Assembly (NCBI GenBank): GCA_036169595.1
Contig: CM069767.1
Location: 2,652,501-2,716,500 of the forward strand
Direction: 5' to 3'
DNA: 64,000 nt
Source of the DNA: Dictyostelium firmibasis
Taxonomy: Eukaryota > Evosea > Eumycetozoa > Dictyosteliales > Dictyosteliaceae
This document shows positions 17,341-29,807 of the stretch, piece by piece (the first letter of the stretch is position 1; every line of letters begins with the position of its first letter). Both the position numbers and the translations under genes were made by a program. Under the pieces are notes generated by a model. That model saw nothing but the letters and a program-made list of their open reading frames with translations. It was not told where the DNA came from and searched no databases.

Positions 17341-17494
17341 ACTCAGGTCGTTTGAAGCCAAAATCATTAGTTCCATTATTGATGGTGAATGATTAGTGCT
17401 GTGATTAGTTAAAGTGGGCAAAGTTGGAGAATCAGACATGTATTCTCAACCTAATTAAGGAACGACTGACCACTCCTCATTTACTTTTTTTTTT
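17341..17494 (+). ncRNA. Candidate structured ncRNA (core block b, copy 1)
   Basis: The core can fold. Arms AATCATT (17362-17368) and AATGATT (17388-17394) enclose a second pair, CCAT/ATGG (17373-17376 and 17382-17385). Arms GTTGGAGAAT (17423-17432) and ATTCTCAAC (17442-17450) form a second hairpin with one bulge. GGTC near 17346 and GACC near 17469 could close the domain. It ends in a T-run at 17485, compatible with pol III termination if transcribed on the plus strand. I do not recognise U1-U6, SRP, RNase P or a canonical snoRNA. The strand is uncertain: the minus strand carries a 37-codon frame here, broken in copy 2. Confidence 0.4.
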
Positions 17495-17750
17495 TTTCTT
17501 TTTTATTAAAAATGAAAAAAAAAAAAAAAACTACAAACATCATTTTAATTATTATTATGATTGTAGTGTAAATGTGCTAATTAGAATATTGTAAATCCAG
17601 AGTATTACCACTTTTTAATATTTTTTAAAAAAAAGTTTTAAAAAAATTATTAAAAGAAAAACTTCAATAACTCTCCAGAAATTCTAATGACAGTCTTTTA
17701 GTTTTTATAAGTAAAAGTTTAGTTTACAATCACTTTGTATTTTTTTTTTT

Positions 17751-17812
17751 GAGAAGTAAAGAGGGTGGACCTACTCGTGGTGCTTCTTGTTTTCGCTAAC
17801 TCGTCCTCATTG
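17751..17812. other. Block d, copy 1: possible pseudoknot-forming motif
   Basis: AGAAGTA (17752-17758) can pair with TGCTTCT (17781-17787), and GAGGGTG (17761-17767) with CGTCCTC (17802-17808), using G-U pairs. The arms cross, so together they would make a pseudoknot or two alternative folds. Function unknown. Confidence 0.35.
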
Positions 17813-18712
17813 TTAATCAATAATAAATATAAATATTAACCTAAAAAAACAAAAAAAAAAAAAAAAAAAACTTTAACAATTAGTTTATAAAATTTCTTTA
17901 ATATTAAGGATATTTTTTATTTTTTAATGAGGTAGAAATTATTTTCACACTTATATTTCATTTAAAAAAAATATAAATTATTAAAAATGAAATAAATAGG
18001 TTAAAAACCAATACCATATTAAAATTTTTATGGTTAAAATAAAAATATCTTTAACAATAAAAAAACAAAAAAAAAAAAAAAAAAATAGGGGTGGGTAATA
18101 GATAATTAAATTTAGTTTAATCTATAAAAATTTCATTTTGATTTGAATATATTCAATTAATATTTTTTTTTAATTTTTTCTTTTTAATTTTTTATCACAC
18201 ACATTTTTTTTATCTTTTATTTTCTACATTAACGCAAAAAAAAAAAAAAAAAATTTTTACATTACCAAATGGGGGGTAAGAGGATTTTTTGTTATCACTG
18301 ACAACCATGGAAAATATTTTAAATTTTTATTTATTTTTTATTTTATTTTTGTTATTTTTTTTATTTTAATTTATTTATTTTTATTTTTATTTTTTAATTT
18401 TTTTTTTTTTTTTTTTGTTTAACCTTATGTTTATCTTTTTTTTTTTTTTTTTTTTTTGTTGTTTTAAATGTTCATTTTTAAACATTACTATTAAAGGCAT
18501 CGATTTCTACTATATAAATATTATTAAAAAAAATTAAGAAAAAAAAAAAAGTATTCCTTTAATATTTCATTTTATTTAATATAACTAACATTTTTTTTAT
18601 TTTTTTTTTCTTTATACTATTTATTAAGGTAAAAAAAAAAAGAAATGCTTAAAATTCCTTTTCCAATTGGTGTCTCTATTTTTTTTTTTTTTAATTATAT
18701 AACAATTTTAAA

Positions 18713-19459
18713 GAGGGTTAAAAGAGTAATAAAAAGATTTTTGCTCCAAGGAATCATAAAAAGAATACATCACACTATACAGATTTTTTTAAAGGAACTC
18801 TAACAAAAGAATAATTATCATTGTGATAAAAACACAAATATTTGATTGAAAATTTCCTTCAAATTAATGATAATATTTTAGAGTTTTTATTTAAATTTAT
18901 TTTTTTATAGTTTTTGATGTTTAAATTCTTTTATATTTTCTTTGTACTCAGGTCATATGAAGCCAAAATCATTAGTTCCATTATTGATGGTGAATGATTA
19001 GTGCTGTGATTAGTTAAAGTGGGCAAGTTGGAGAATCAGACATGTATTCTCAACCTAATTAAGGAACGACTGACCACTCCTCATTTACTTTTTTTTTTTT
19101 TTTTTTTATTAAAAAAAAAAAAAAAAAACTACAAACCTTATCATATTAATTATTATTATGATTGTAGTGTAAATGTGCTAATTAGAATATTGTAAATCCA
19201 GAGTATTACCTCTTTTTTAAATTTTATGTCAAAAGAAAAAAAAAAAAACTGAAGGATATCCAAAAGATTAAGGCCATTCAAAATCCATCGTTATTTAAAG
19301 CTTTATTCTACTTCTATTTTTTTTTTTTTTTTCAATTTTTTTCTTCTCTATTTTCTCTTGGTAAACACTCCAAACTATAATTTAAATTCTTTTAAATTTT
19401 GAGAAGCAAAGTGGATGGACCTACTCGTGGTGCTTCTTGTTTTCGCTAACTCATCCTCC
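18713..19459. repeat. Conserved four-block element, copy 2
   Basis: Same order of blocks as copy 1: a 18713-18772, core b about 18905-19089, c about 19128-19212, d 19400-19459. The core differs from copy 1 by only a few bases and a one-base deletion (gggcaag for gggcaaag) between the two hairpins. The copy ends 275 bp before the med21 start. Confidence 0.8.
18951..19089 (+). ncRNA. Candidate structured ncRNA (core block b, copy 2)
   Basis: Both hairpin arms of copy 1 are kept exactly, and the core again runs into a T-run (19089 onward). The single-base deletion lies between the hairpins, where an RNA would tolerate it but a reading frame would not. Not matched to a known RNA class. Confidence 0.4.
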
Positions 19460-19734
19460 CAAACTATTATTATTATTCAAGAATTTTTCTAATAAAAACA
19501 AATATCAATTTTTTTTACTCTTTTTTTTTTTTTTTTATTATTTTTTTAACCTTCATATATTATTGTTTTTATTCTCTTTGTGTGAAATTAATTTAAAACC
19601 AAATAAAAAAAAAAAAAAAAAAAAAAAAAATAATAAAAAAAAAAACAAAAAAAAAACAAAAACTTCATTTTTTTTAAATTTTTTTTTTCATTTTTTAATT
19701 TTACTCATTACCAATTCATGAACACTTATCAATA

Positions 19735-20359
19735 ATGGATCTTATAACTCAACTACAGGATAAATTAGATCACTTATTATATGTTTTTGGTACATGTATT
19801 GGTGTTTTACAGCGTGATGCTCCCCCTTCATCATTTTTCAATAATCCTCAAAATCAACCACAACAATCACAACAATCACAACCACAGCAACAGCAGTCAC
19901 AACCACCACAACAAACATCACAACAACAATCACAACCACAACAACAGCAGTCACAACCACCACAACAAACATCACAACAGCCAGCAGAGGAATGGGATGC
20001 ACCATCGAAAATGGCATTACAAGTTATTGAAACATCAAAAGTTATTGAATCCTATATTGAAAAGCTACCGGGTTTTGATAAAACAGAGGACCAACAATAC
20101 GAAGACCTAAAAAACTTAAATACTCAATCAAAAAAGGTTTCAAACGAATTATTATCATCCAGAAAAGATGCCAGTAAGTTTCAAAAATCATGAAAAAAAA
20201 AAAAAAAAAAAAAAAAAAGAAAAAATAATAACTTTTACTTTTTTTTATTTTTTTTTTTTAACTATAGTTGAATTATTAAAAATGGTAAAAGAGTCAATTC
20301 GTTATATATCGGAAGAGTCTAAAAATGAAGAAAATCAAGAACAACCAATGGAACAATAA
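19735..20359 (+). CDS. med21: Mediator complex subunit 21
   Basis: Two exons, 19735-20173 and 20268-20359, encode 176 residues. The N terminus MDLITQLQDKLDHLLYVFGT and the following GVLQRDAPPSSF match the conserved MED21 start (MDRLTQLQD ... IGVLQ..PPxSF). The central region is a Gln/Pro/Ser-rich insert (about residues 42-85). The C-terminal helices (KMALQVIETSKVIESYIEKL, then a heptad-rich segment ending in ESIRYISEES) correspond to the coiled coil that pairs with MED7. It acts in the nucleus as part of the Mediator middle module that bridges activators and RNA polymerase II. The Gln-rich insert makes it longer than the roughly 144-residue human protein. Confidence 0.9.
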
Positions 20360-20657
20360 TTCAAACCATTTTATGTGGAAATGAAAAAAAAAAAAAATTA
20401 ATTTATTTTTTTTAAATTTTATTGGCGCCCACGGAAATTTAGAAAAAAAAAAAAAAAAAAAATTTGTTTATCAGTTCTTTAAAAAGTTATTCACATGTAC
20501 ATATAAAAATAAAAAGGAATAAAAAAAATAAAAAAAAGAAAAATAAATAAATAATATATTTTATATAATAATAAGGCTATTTAAGTAATTTGTATTCAAA
20601 TAAATAAATTCCGTAATAATATAATAATAGATAATAATAATAATAGTAATAGTAATA

Positions 20658-21683
20658 ATGAGTCAACTTCAAGCAGATAGTTTACCACAATTGACTGATG
20701 TAGATAAAATTCTGTCAAATTGTGAAAAACTAAAAAAGATGTTGGAAAAAAATGAACAAAGTATAAAACAGGCAGCATTAAGTTTAGCAAATGTTTTAGG
20801 TGATGAACCAAACATCAAAGAGATAATGGATAGTATTGATAAATCTTTTCTCACCACAATCGCATTGGAAGAAGCAGTTAATGTCTATGGTGGGAATGCG
20901 ACACATTTAAAACAACATGTAGAAAGAGCGGTACGATCACCTCAAATTAATGATAATAATAATAATTTTAATAATAATAATAATGTCGAAGTCTCTCAAT
21001 CTTTGGATTCTATAACAAACTCTTCTAATATGACTAATGATACTATGAATGATGAAATTGATTATGAGGATATAGATGTATGCACTTTTGCGTGGTATAT
21101 GAGAGAAAGAGGGAAAATAGGAAAGATGATGAGGACTTGATAGGAGAAAAAAAAAAAAAATAAAAAAAAAATTAATATTAACATATTTTACTAATTTTAG
21201 ATAAGAGGTAATTTAAATTCACAAGATAGAATTGGAATGGGAGAAAATTTAGCAGATAAATATTTAAAAGATGATTATAAGAAACCATTGAATATAGAGA
21301 AACAAAAGTCCAATTCAAAATATAAAGATTTAAAGAGAGAGGTACACAGTGTCAACCATTCAACACCATTGGACGGATTAAATGATGAGGATGAGGATTT
21401 AGTTGTAGCTTCTCAAACTATTAGTATTATATGTCCATTGTCACAAGGTATTTTGAATGAACCAGTTAGAGCAGAGATTTGTGGTCATGTTTTCTCCAAA
21501 AATATAATACTTCAAATGTTTAGAAATTTCGCTCAAATTCCATGTCCAATCGCTGGTTGTGGTCGTCAAATCAATAAAAATCAATTAAAAAGAGCCATAG
21601 ATATTGAAGAGACTGTTAAAAGAGAACTCAGGAAAAGAGAAAATCAACAAAGAAGAAACGATGAAGACATTACTGAAGTTTAA
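20658..21683 (+). CDS. NSE2/MMS21-type SUMO E3 ligase (SP-RING)
   Basis: Two exons, 20658-21077 and 21201-21683, give 300 residues. The C-terminal SP-RING zinc-binding region starts at about residue 218: CPLSQGILNEPVRAEICGH ... IPCPIAGCGRQI. It has the Cys, Cys-x-His and CP..GC ligands of the Nse2 class, followed by the typical KRAIDIEETV helix. The N-terminal half is helical (LSNCEKLKKMLEKNEQSIKQ), as needed to dock on the SMC5 coiled-coil arm, and contains short Asn runs. The family adds SUMO within the SMC5/6 complex during DNA repair. The intron donor GTATGC is slightly unusual, but the frame runs in smoothly (DYEDID then IRGNLNSQ). Confidence 0.85.
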
Positions 21684-22044
21684 TTTTTTTTGGATGTTTT
21701 TTTTTTCTTTTTTTTTTAAAAAAAAAATAAATCTTTATTATTTTTTAAAAAAAAAAATTATCATTTATTGACAAGTTTGTTTATTTTTTTTTTTGAGTAA
21801 TTTATGTGTCAACCCCTTATTAATTTTAATTTTTTTTATTTTTTTTTTATTTTTTTTCATTTTTTTTCTTTTTTAATTTTTCATTTTTTTTATATTTTTT
21901 TATTATTTTTTTTTCTTAATTTTATAAAAAAAATTTATTGTCATTGTTATATTTAATTGAACAATCAAATTAAAAAAAAAAACAAAAAAAAAAAAACATA
22001 AATTAAATATATTTTATATAAAAATATATTATATAAAATTTTAA
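21684..22044. other. A/T-rich intergenic region
   Basis: Only homopolymer and A/T simple sequence between the SUMO ligase stop and the next ATG. Nothing else seen. Confidence 0.7.
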
Positions 22045-24716
<2,672 letters not shown>

Positions 24717-25891
24717 ATGTCAAAAACAAATAAATATGGGTTAAAGGTGGGATTTGGAAAATTTCCAGGCTATCCAATTTGGCCATGTAGAACAGCGATT
24801 GAAACAGAAGTTGGACCAGAGGTATTAAAATCCAAAAAAGAAAACACAATTTTAGTATACTTTTTTGGAAGCAAAGATTAGTATGTATGATAAAAAAAAA
24901 AAAAACACAAAATTTTTGGTTATATTATCAAAATCTAATATCGAAAAAAAAATAAACAAACACCATTAGTGCATATATAAAAGACTCAAACTTTTATGAG
25001 TATTCAAAAGAGAACATAGAGAAATACTCTGGTCAAAAATTAAAACTTCATATTAGAGGTCTTGAAGAGATAGAAGAATATAATAAGAATCCAACAGCAT
25101 CACCAGTATTCAAAGAGAAATCAAAAAAATCACCAACTTTATCATCAACTTCAACATCATCGTCATCTTCTTCAAAACCAACAACTACATCAAAATCTAC
25201 AAATAAGAATAATAATAATATAAATAGTCAAAAAGAGGAGGAAGGCGGAGATTCACATTCATCATATTCAGGTTCATCATTTTCAGATTCATTATCACAT
25301 CCATCTAGTTGTTCTACATGTTTAAATCATGGTGTCGATTGTAGCACTTGTAGTGAAGGAGAGAGTGGTGATGATGAAGGCTCAGCTGCTGCTATTAATA
25401 AAAAATTAAAAAAACAAGCAGCATCCAAATCATCTAAATCCTCAAAGGTTCAAATATCAAAAGATACACATCCATCATCATCAAATTCAACCTCTAAATC
25501 TACTTTAACATCAAAGGATTCAAAAGATTCAAAAGATTCAAAATCTAAATTAAACGATACAAAATCTAAGGATAGTAAAGATACAAAAGATAAAGACGCA
25601 AAAGATAAAGATAATAAAGATGATAGAGATAATAAAGATGTAAAAGATTCTAAAAAGACGACAACAACGACAACGACAACGACAACAGTAACCTCAAAGG
25701 CACCAAAGTCATCATCAAATAGTAAACAAAGTAATGGTAACGGAGTTTCAAACAACGGCGAAACAAGTAAAAAGGTTTCAAAAACTAAATCTGATAAACC
25801 ATTATCAAAAGAACAAAAAAGAAAAGAGTTTAGAGACAAAATCAAGAGAAAAATTGGTATACTTTCACCTATTGTTGTTCCTGATCAATAA
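24717..25891 (+). CDS. PWWP-domain nuclear protein
   Basis: Two exons, 24717-24880 and 24970-25891, give 361 residues. The start is the ATG of MSKTNKYGLKVGFGKFPGYP, chosen because the PWWP fold begins immediately after it. The upstream in-frame sequence is Phe/Lys homopolymer. VGFGKFPGYPIWPCRT is the PWWP-type signature (xWxK-P-x-W). The intron splits the codon of FFGSKDY|AYI, after which ENIEKYSGQKL closes the domain. The rest is a Ser-rich and Lys/Asp-rich tail with a small Cys cluster (SCSTCLNHGVDCSTC, about residues 194-208) and repeated KDSKD units. A second basic helix (EQKRKEFRDKIKRKIG) precedes the end. PWWP domains read methylated histone tails and bind DNA, so a chromatin role is likely. 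No catalytic domain is visible. Confidence 0.88.
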
Positions 25892-26156
25892 CTAAATAAA
25901 TAATGAAATTTCAGTGGGTAATAACCTCATTGTGATTTAAAAAAAAATCAGTCAATAATGAATATCTTTAATTACATATTACATTATGAAAACCATTTGT
26001 AATTTTATTTTTAGTCATACCGTTGAAAAAAAAAAATCAGTCTAATTTCTTAATTATTCCAACCTATTATTTTATTCAATTTTTTTTTTTTTTTTAAATA
26101 TTTATTCCTAAAAAAATAGAATATATTTATATATTTTTTATTTTTTATTTGATCAT

Positions 26157-26995
26157 TTAAAAATTTGAAGATACTATCAAAATTATAGAAAGTATTAATA
26201 ATATAAATATCAATAAATTATTGTGTTTTAAGAAGTTTGAATTATTTGCTCCATTTCCTCTATAGAACTCTGGATCACCAAAAAGATAATGAGAGGAATA
26301 ATTATACTCGGGGTCATACATCACTCCAATTGATAATGAATTATTTGATATTAACGTTTGACCTGTTTGATAAAGTGTTAATTCAAATTTTAAAAGATCA
26401 CATTTTAGACATGCAAAATCTCTATAACAATATTCGTTTCTATAAACATTTAATACTTCTGGTGTTGTATCAATAGATAATTTCATTCTAAAAAACAATT
26501 AAAAATTAATAGTAGTTTATTGTTAGATTATGAGAAATAAAGCTAAAAAGTTTTTTTTTCTTTTTTTTTTTTTTTTATAATAAAAAATAATTACCCTTCT
26601 GAAACAACACAATATTTACTTTCTAAATAATTTAATTTTTCATATGCCAATTTTTCACCATTAATACATTGGTTAACCTTGAAATATATTTTACAAGATG
26701 ATGAAGTACAATTCTTTGGATACCATGCACATGGATAATCTGGAAAATTAATTTGATCTAATTCTGTGGAATTACAATTCAAAGTCCTATATCCATCATC
26801 CCATATAAATAAAAAATCACTTTTAACTGGTGATCCAAATAATACTCTATGGATCTTAACCTCTCCTGCACAGTTCGGATTATCATAAGTTTTAATCATA
26901 TAAACTTTTGGATTATAATACCCAAAAATATTAAAAACTCCAAAAATTAAGATTAAAAATGATATTATTAAACTATTTTTATTTATTATAATCAT
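26157..26995 (-). CDS. Secreted or surface Cys-rich protein, Dictyostelium-type
   Basis: Two exons on the minus strand, 26995-26595 and 26487-26157, give 243 residues. Residues 1-25 (MIIINKNSLIISFLILIFGV...) are a signal peptide. The mature part has about 11 Cys with pairs such as CSS-free spacing NCTSSSCKIYF and CYRDFACLKC, and several N-x-S/T glycosylation sites. The last 18 residues (LLIFILLILSIILIVSSNF) are hydrophobic, preceded by NNSN, fitting a GPI-anchor signal or a C-terminal membrane segment. I recognise the style of lineage-specific amoeba surface proteins but no named family or function. Confidence 0.8.
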
Positions 26996-27048
26996 CTTTT
27001 AATAATTATTTTATTTAAAAGTACGAATTTAATTTTATTAAATTTTAT

Positions 27049-27088
<40 letters not shown>

Positions 27089-27416
27089 ATTTTTAAAAAA
27101 TTAAATAAATAAATAATATAAATAAATAATATAAATAAATAATTTAAATAAATAATATAAATAGATGTTATTTAATTTAATTTATTATATTTTTATAACT
27201 ATTAATAGAATATAGTTATTGGTGATTTTTGCGGTTTTTCTTTTATTTTTTTTTTTTTTTATTTTTTTTTTAATAATATATTTTTAATTAACATAAGTTG
27301 AATAAAAATAAAAAATAAAAAATAAAAATAAAAATAAAAAAATAAAAAATAAAAATTAAAAATTAATTAAAAAAAAAATAAAAAAAATAAAATATTAAAT
27401 ATAATCAGATCTATAT

Positions 27417-27457
<41 letters not shown>

Positions 27458-27587
27458 ATTTTTGGTATTACTAATATACATAATATATGTGTATAAAAAA
27501 AAAAAAAAAAAAAATTAAATTCTTGTTTTACACGGTATATTGTTTGTGTGAGTTTTTTTTTGATTATGAAAAGGTTTTCACCAACAC

Positions 27588-27626
<39 letters not shown>

Positions 27627-27937
27627 TTTATGAGCATTAGAGAGTGTGTGTTAATTTTGAAACTGATATATTAATTTCAATTTTATTTAATTTTTATTAT
27701 ATAGGTAGGGTTAGTTAGTTGTGTTTAAAATAAAATAAATAAAAAAAAAATAAAAAAAAATGTCAGATTTTTTTTTTATAATTTAGTCTTTTTTTTTTCT
27801 CTGAAAGCTTTGTCCCAAAGAAGATTTGTTTTTTTTTTTTATTTTTTTTTTATTTTTGTTTTTTTTTTTTAAATTTTTTTTTTTTTTTCTGCACGCTTTC
27901 CAAAGCTATTTAAAATAAAAAAAAAAAACAAATAAAA
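26996..27937. other. A/T-rich intergenic region with a 13-bp tandem repeat
   Basis: Homopolymers dominate. A 13-bp unit (aataaataatata and close variants) is repeated four times at about 27112-27164. Mixed islands near 27530-27570 and 27780-27830 (gaaagctttgtcccaaagaa) probably belong to the phospholipase promoter. No gene seen. Confidence 0.7.
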
Positions 27938-29389
27938 ATGGTATCAGTTAGAAATGCAAAGATTATCTCATTGATTTATCAAATATTTGCAATTTTAGGT
28001 GAGATTATTTTATTATTACTATCGCCAAATGATAAAGATGAAATTGAATTTAATTTCCCAAATGGTGCATCACCAATTTCATCACCCTCTTCCAATAGTT
28101 CAACTCCACCAGTGTCTTCATCAAAATTACATAATCAAACATCTTTACCTTCAACCTCAACTTCATTGTACGATTCACAACAAGCCACAAATGACTCAAT
28201 TGAGATTGCTAGTATATTAACCAAAGCAATCTCAATTGCAACTTTACAAAATTCATTATTACCACATAACCAAATCATTGCAAGATCATTAGCACCAAAG
28301 AGAATGACTAGAAAGAAAGTTATAGTTGTAACATTAGATGGTGGTGGTATTAGAGGTATTGTAACCTTAACAATTTTAAGAGAGTTACAAAAGATGATGG
28401 GAATCGATATCATTGATAAAGCACATATGGTTTGTGGTACTAGTACAGGATCAATTATTGCAATGGGTCGTTCTAAACCATTGCCCTATGACGAAATTGT
28501 TGAAATTTACAAAAACTTTGGAAAGGTAATTTTCAAAGGTACAGTTAAAAACTTTTTCGTTGGTGCAACACTTGCAAACTCTGATAAAAAAGAACAAGAG
28601 TTAATTAAAGTTTTTGGTAATAGTACAATGGGAGATTTTGCTCAAAATAAAAAGGTGTTTGTTGTAGTTTCAAAATTAAAACATAACAACTCACTCTTAC
28701 AACAACAACAATTACCACAACAAACATTTATTAATCAATCAACACCATCATCATTACAACAACAACAACAACAACAAATTTTAATCAATCAGCAACAAGG
28801 TGAATTTAAAACTAAAATCATTTCAAATTATAATAAAAAGTATGAAACCGTTAAAGTTTCTGAGGCATTAAATGCATCATCAGCCGCTCCAATCTATTTC
28901 AAACCAGTTGAAATTAATGGTCATAAATATGTTGATGGTGGTATTGGTTATCAAAATAATCCAATTTTATTGGCTCATAAAGAATGTTTAAAACTCTATG
29001 GTGATATGACTGAATATGTATTCATCTCATTGGGTACTGGTACTTTTGAAGCAGCTAGCACAGTTTTATCTCCAAGTAGTAATAAATTATTATTCCAAGC
29101 CCAAGAAACTTTTAAAAATGCAGTTGGTCTAATTAAAAATGCCGCATCAAGTATTGGTGATTCCGAAACACCCCATCAAATATTTAAGCAAATGTCAAAT
29201 TATAAAAATGTCAGTTACTATCGTTTCAATCCAAAACTTACTCAAAACTTTTCTTTATCCGATACAAGTAAAACAAGTTTAAGTGCTATGGAAACTGAAG
29301 CTTGTCAATATATGCAATCTCAAGATATGATAAGAGAAGTTCAAAATCTTAAAAATGAAATTGAATCAATAATTAATTCTTCAAACTAA
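27938..29389 (+). CDS. Patatin-like phospholipase
   Basis: A single exon of 483 residues. The N-terminal segment (AKIISLIYQIFAILGEIILLLL) is hydrophobic and may be a signal anchor. The patatin domain starts at about residue 128: oxyanion-hole motif DGGGIRG (about 134-140), nucleophile elbow GTSTGS with Ser near 168, the ASSAAPIYF block, and catalytic Asp in VDGGIG (near 332). The Ser-Asp dyad is therefore complete. A Gln-rich insert (about 250-285) interrupts the domain at a surface loop. Such enzymes release fatty acids from phospholipids or galactolipids. The gene could serve lipid turnover or digestion; nothing in the context narrows it. Confidence 0.92.
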   Translation: MVSVRNAKIISLIYQIFAILGEIILLLLSPNDKDEIEFNFPNGASPISSPSSNSSTPPVSSSKLHNQTSLPSTSTSLYDSQQATNDSIEIASILTKAISIATLQNSLLPHNQIIARSLAPKRMTRKKVIVVTLDGGGIRGIVTLTILRELQKMMGIDIIDKAHMVCGTSTGSIIAMGRSKPLPYDEIVEIYKNFGKVIFKGTVKNFFVGATLANSDKKEQELIKVFGNSTMGDFAQNKKVFVVVSKLKHNNSLLQQQQLPQQTFINQSTPSSLQQQQQQQILINQQQGEFKTKIISNYNKKYETVKVSEALNASSAAPIYFKPVEINGHKYVDGGIGYQNNPILLAHKECLKLYGDMTEYVFISLGTGTFEAASTVLSPSSNKLLFQAQETFKNAVGLIKNAASSIGDSETPHQIFKQMSNYKNVSYYRFNPKLTQNFSLSDTSKTSLSAMETEACQYMQSQDMIREVQNLKNEIESIINSSN

Positions 29390-29441
29390 AAACTAAAAAA
29401 CAAATTGTATTTCTAATTATCTTTAATTGAAAAATAAAGAA

Positions 29442-29476
<35 letters not shown>

Positions 29477-29807
29477 GAAAAAATCAATTTCAAAAAATAA
29501 TAATAAATAATAAATAACAAACAATCATTAAATTTTGAATAAAAGAAATAGTCCTATATTTTTTCTTTCTCAAATTATTAATTTTTGTGAAAGAAAGAAA
29601 AAAAATGAAAAAAATTCGCACATAATTGATTTGCACAAAAAAATGGCAGTTGATCAAAAAAAATCCAACGTTCATCGAAAAAATCAATTTTTTTTTTATT
29701 TTTGTTATTTTTTTTTTTTACAAAAAAAAAAAAGAAATCTAAATAAAAATCAATTTTTTTTTTTTTTTTTTTTTTTTATATATTTTTAATAAGATAAAAT
29801 AAATAAA
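29390..29807. other. A/T-rich intergenic region
   Basis: Homopolymer A and T with a short mixed stretch (29530-29690). One 84-codon frame there is Lys/Phe/Asn low complexity and not supported as a gene. Contains the promoter of the comC-like gene. Confidence 0.65.

Larger units (their letters stand above)
17197..17812. repeat. Conserved four-block element, copy 1
   Basis: Four blocks recur in the same order and strand at 18713-19459. Block a is 17197-17262 (ggttaaaagagtaataaaaa ... aatcataaa). Block b is the core, about 17300-17494. Block c is about 17538-17612 (actacaaa ... ccagagtattacc). Block d is 17751-17812. The blocks are nearly identical between copies, while the spacers differ in length and sequence. 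This is a pattern of constrained parts rather than a recent plain duplication. Confidence 0.8.
16487..19734. other. Long intergenic region holding two copies of a conserved element
   Basis: There is no long open frame apart from homopolymer artefacts. Outside the duplicated element (listed separately) it is A/T-rich filler. Short mixed islands lie at about 16580-16620, 16715-16790 and 17085-17140. The right 270 bp is the promoter and leader of med21. Confidence 0.7.
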
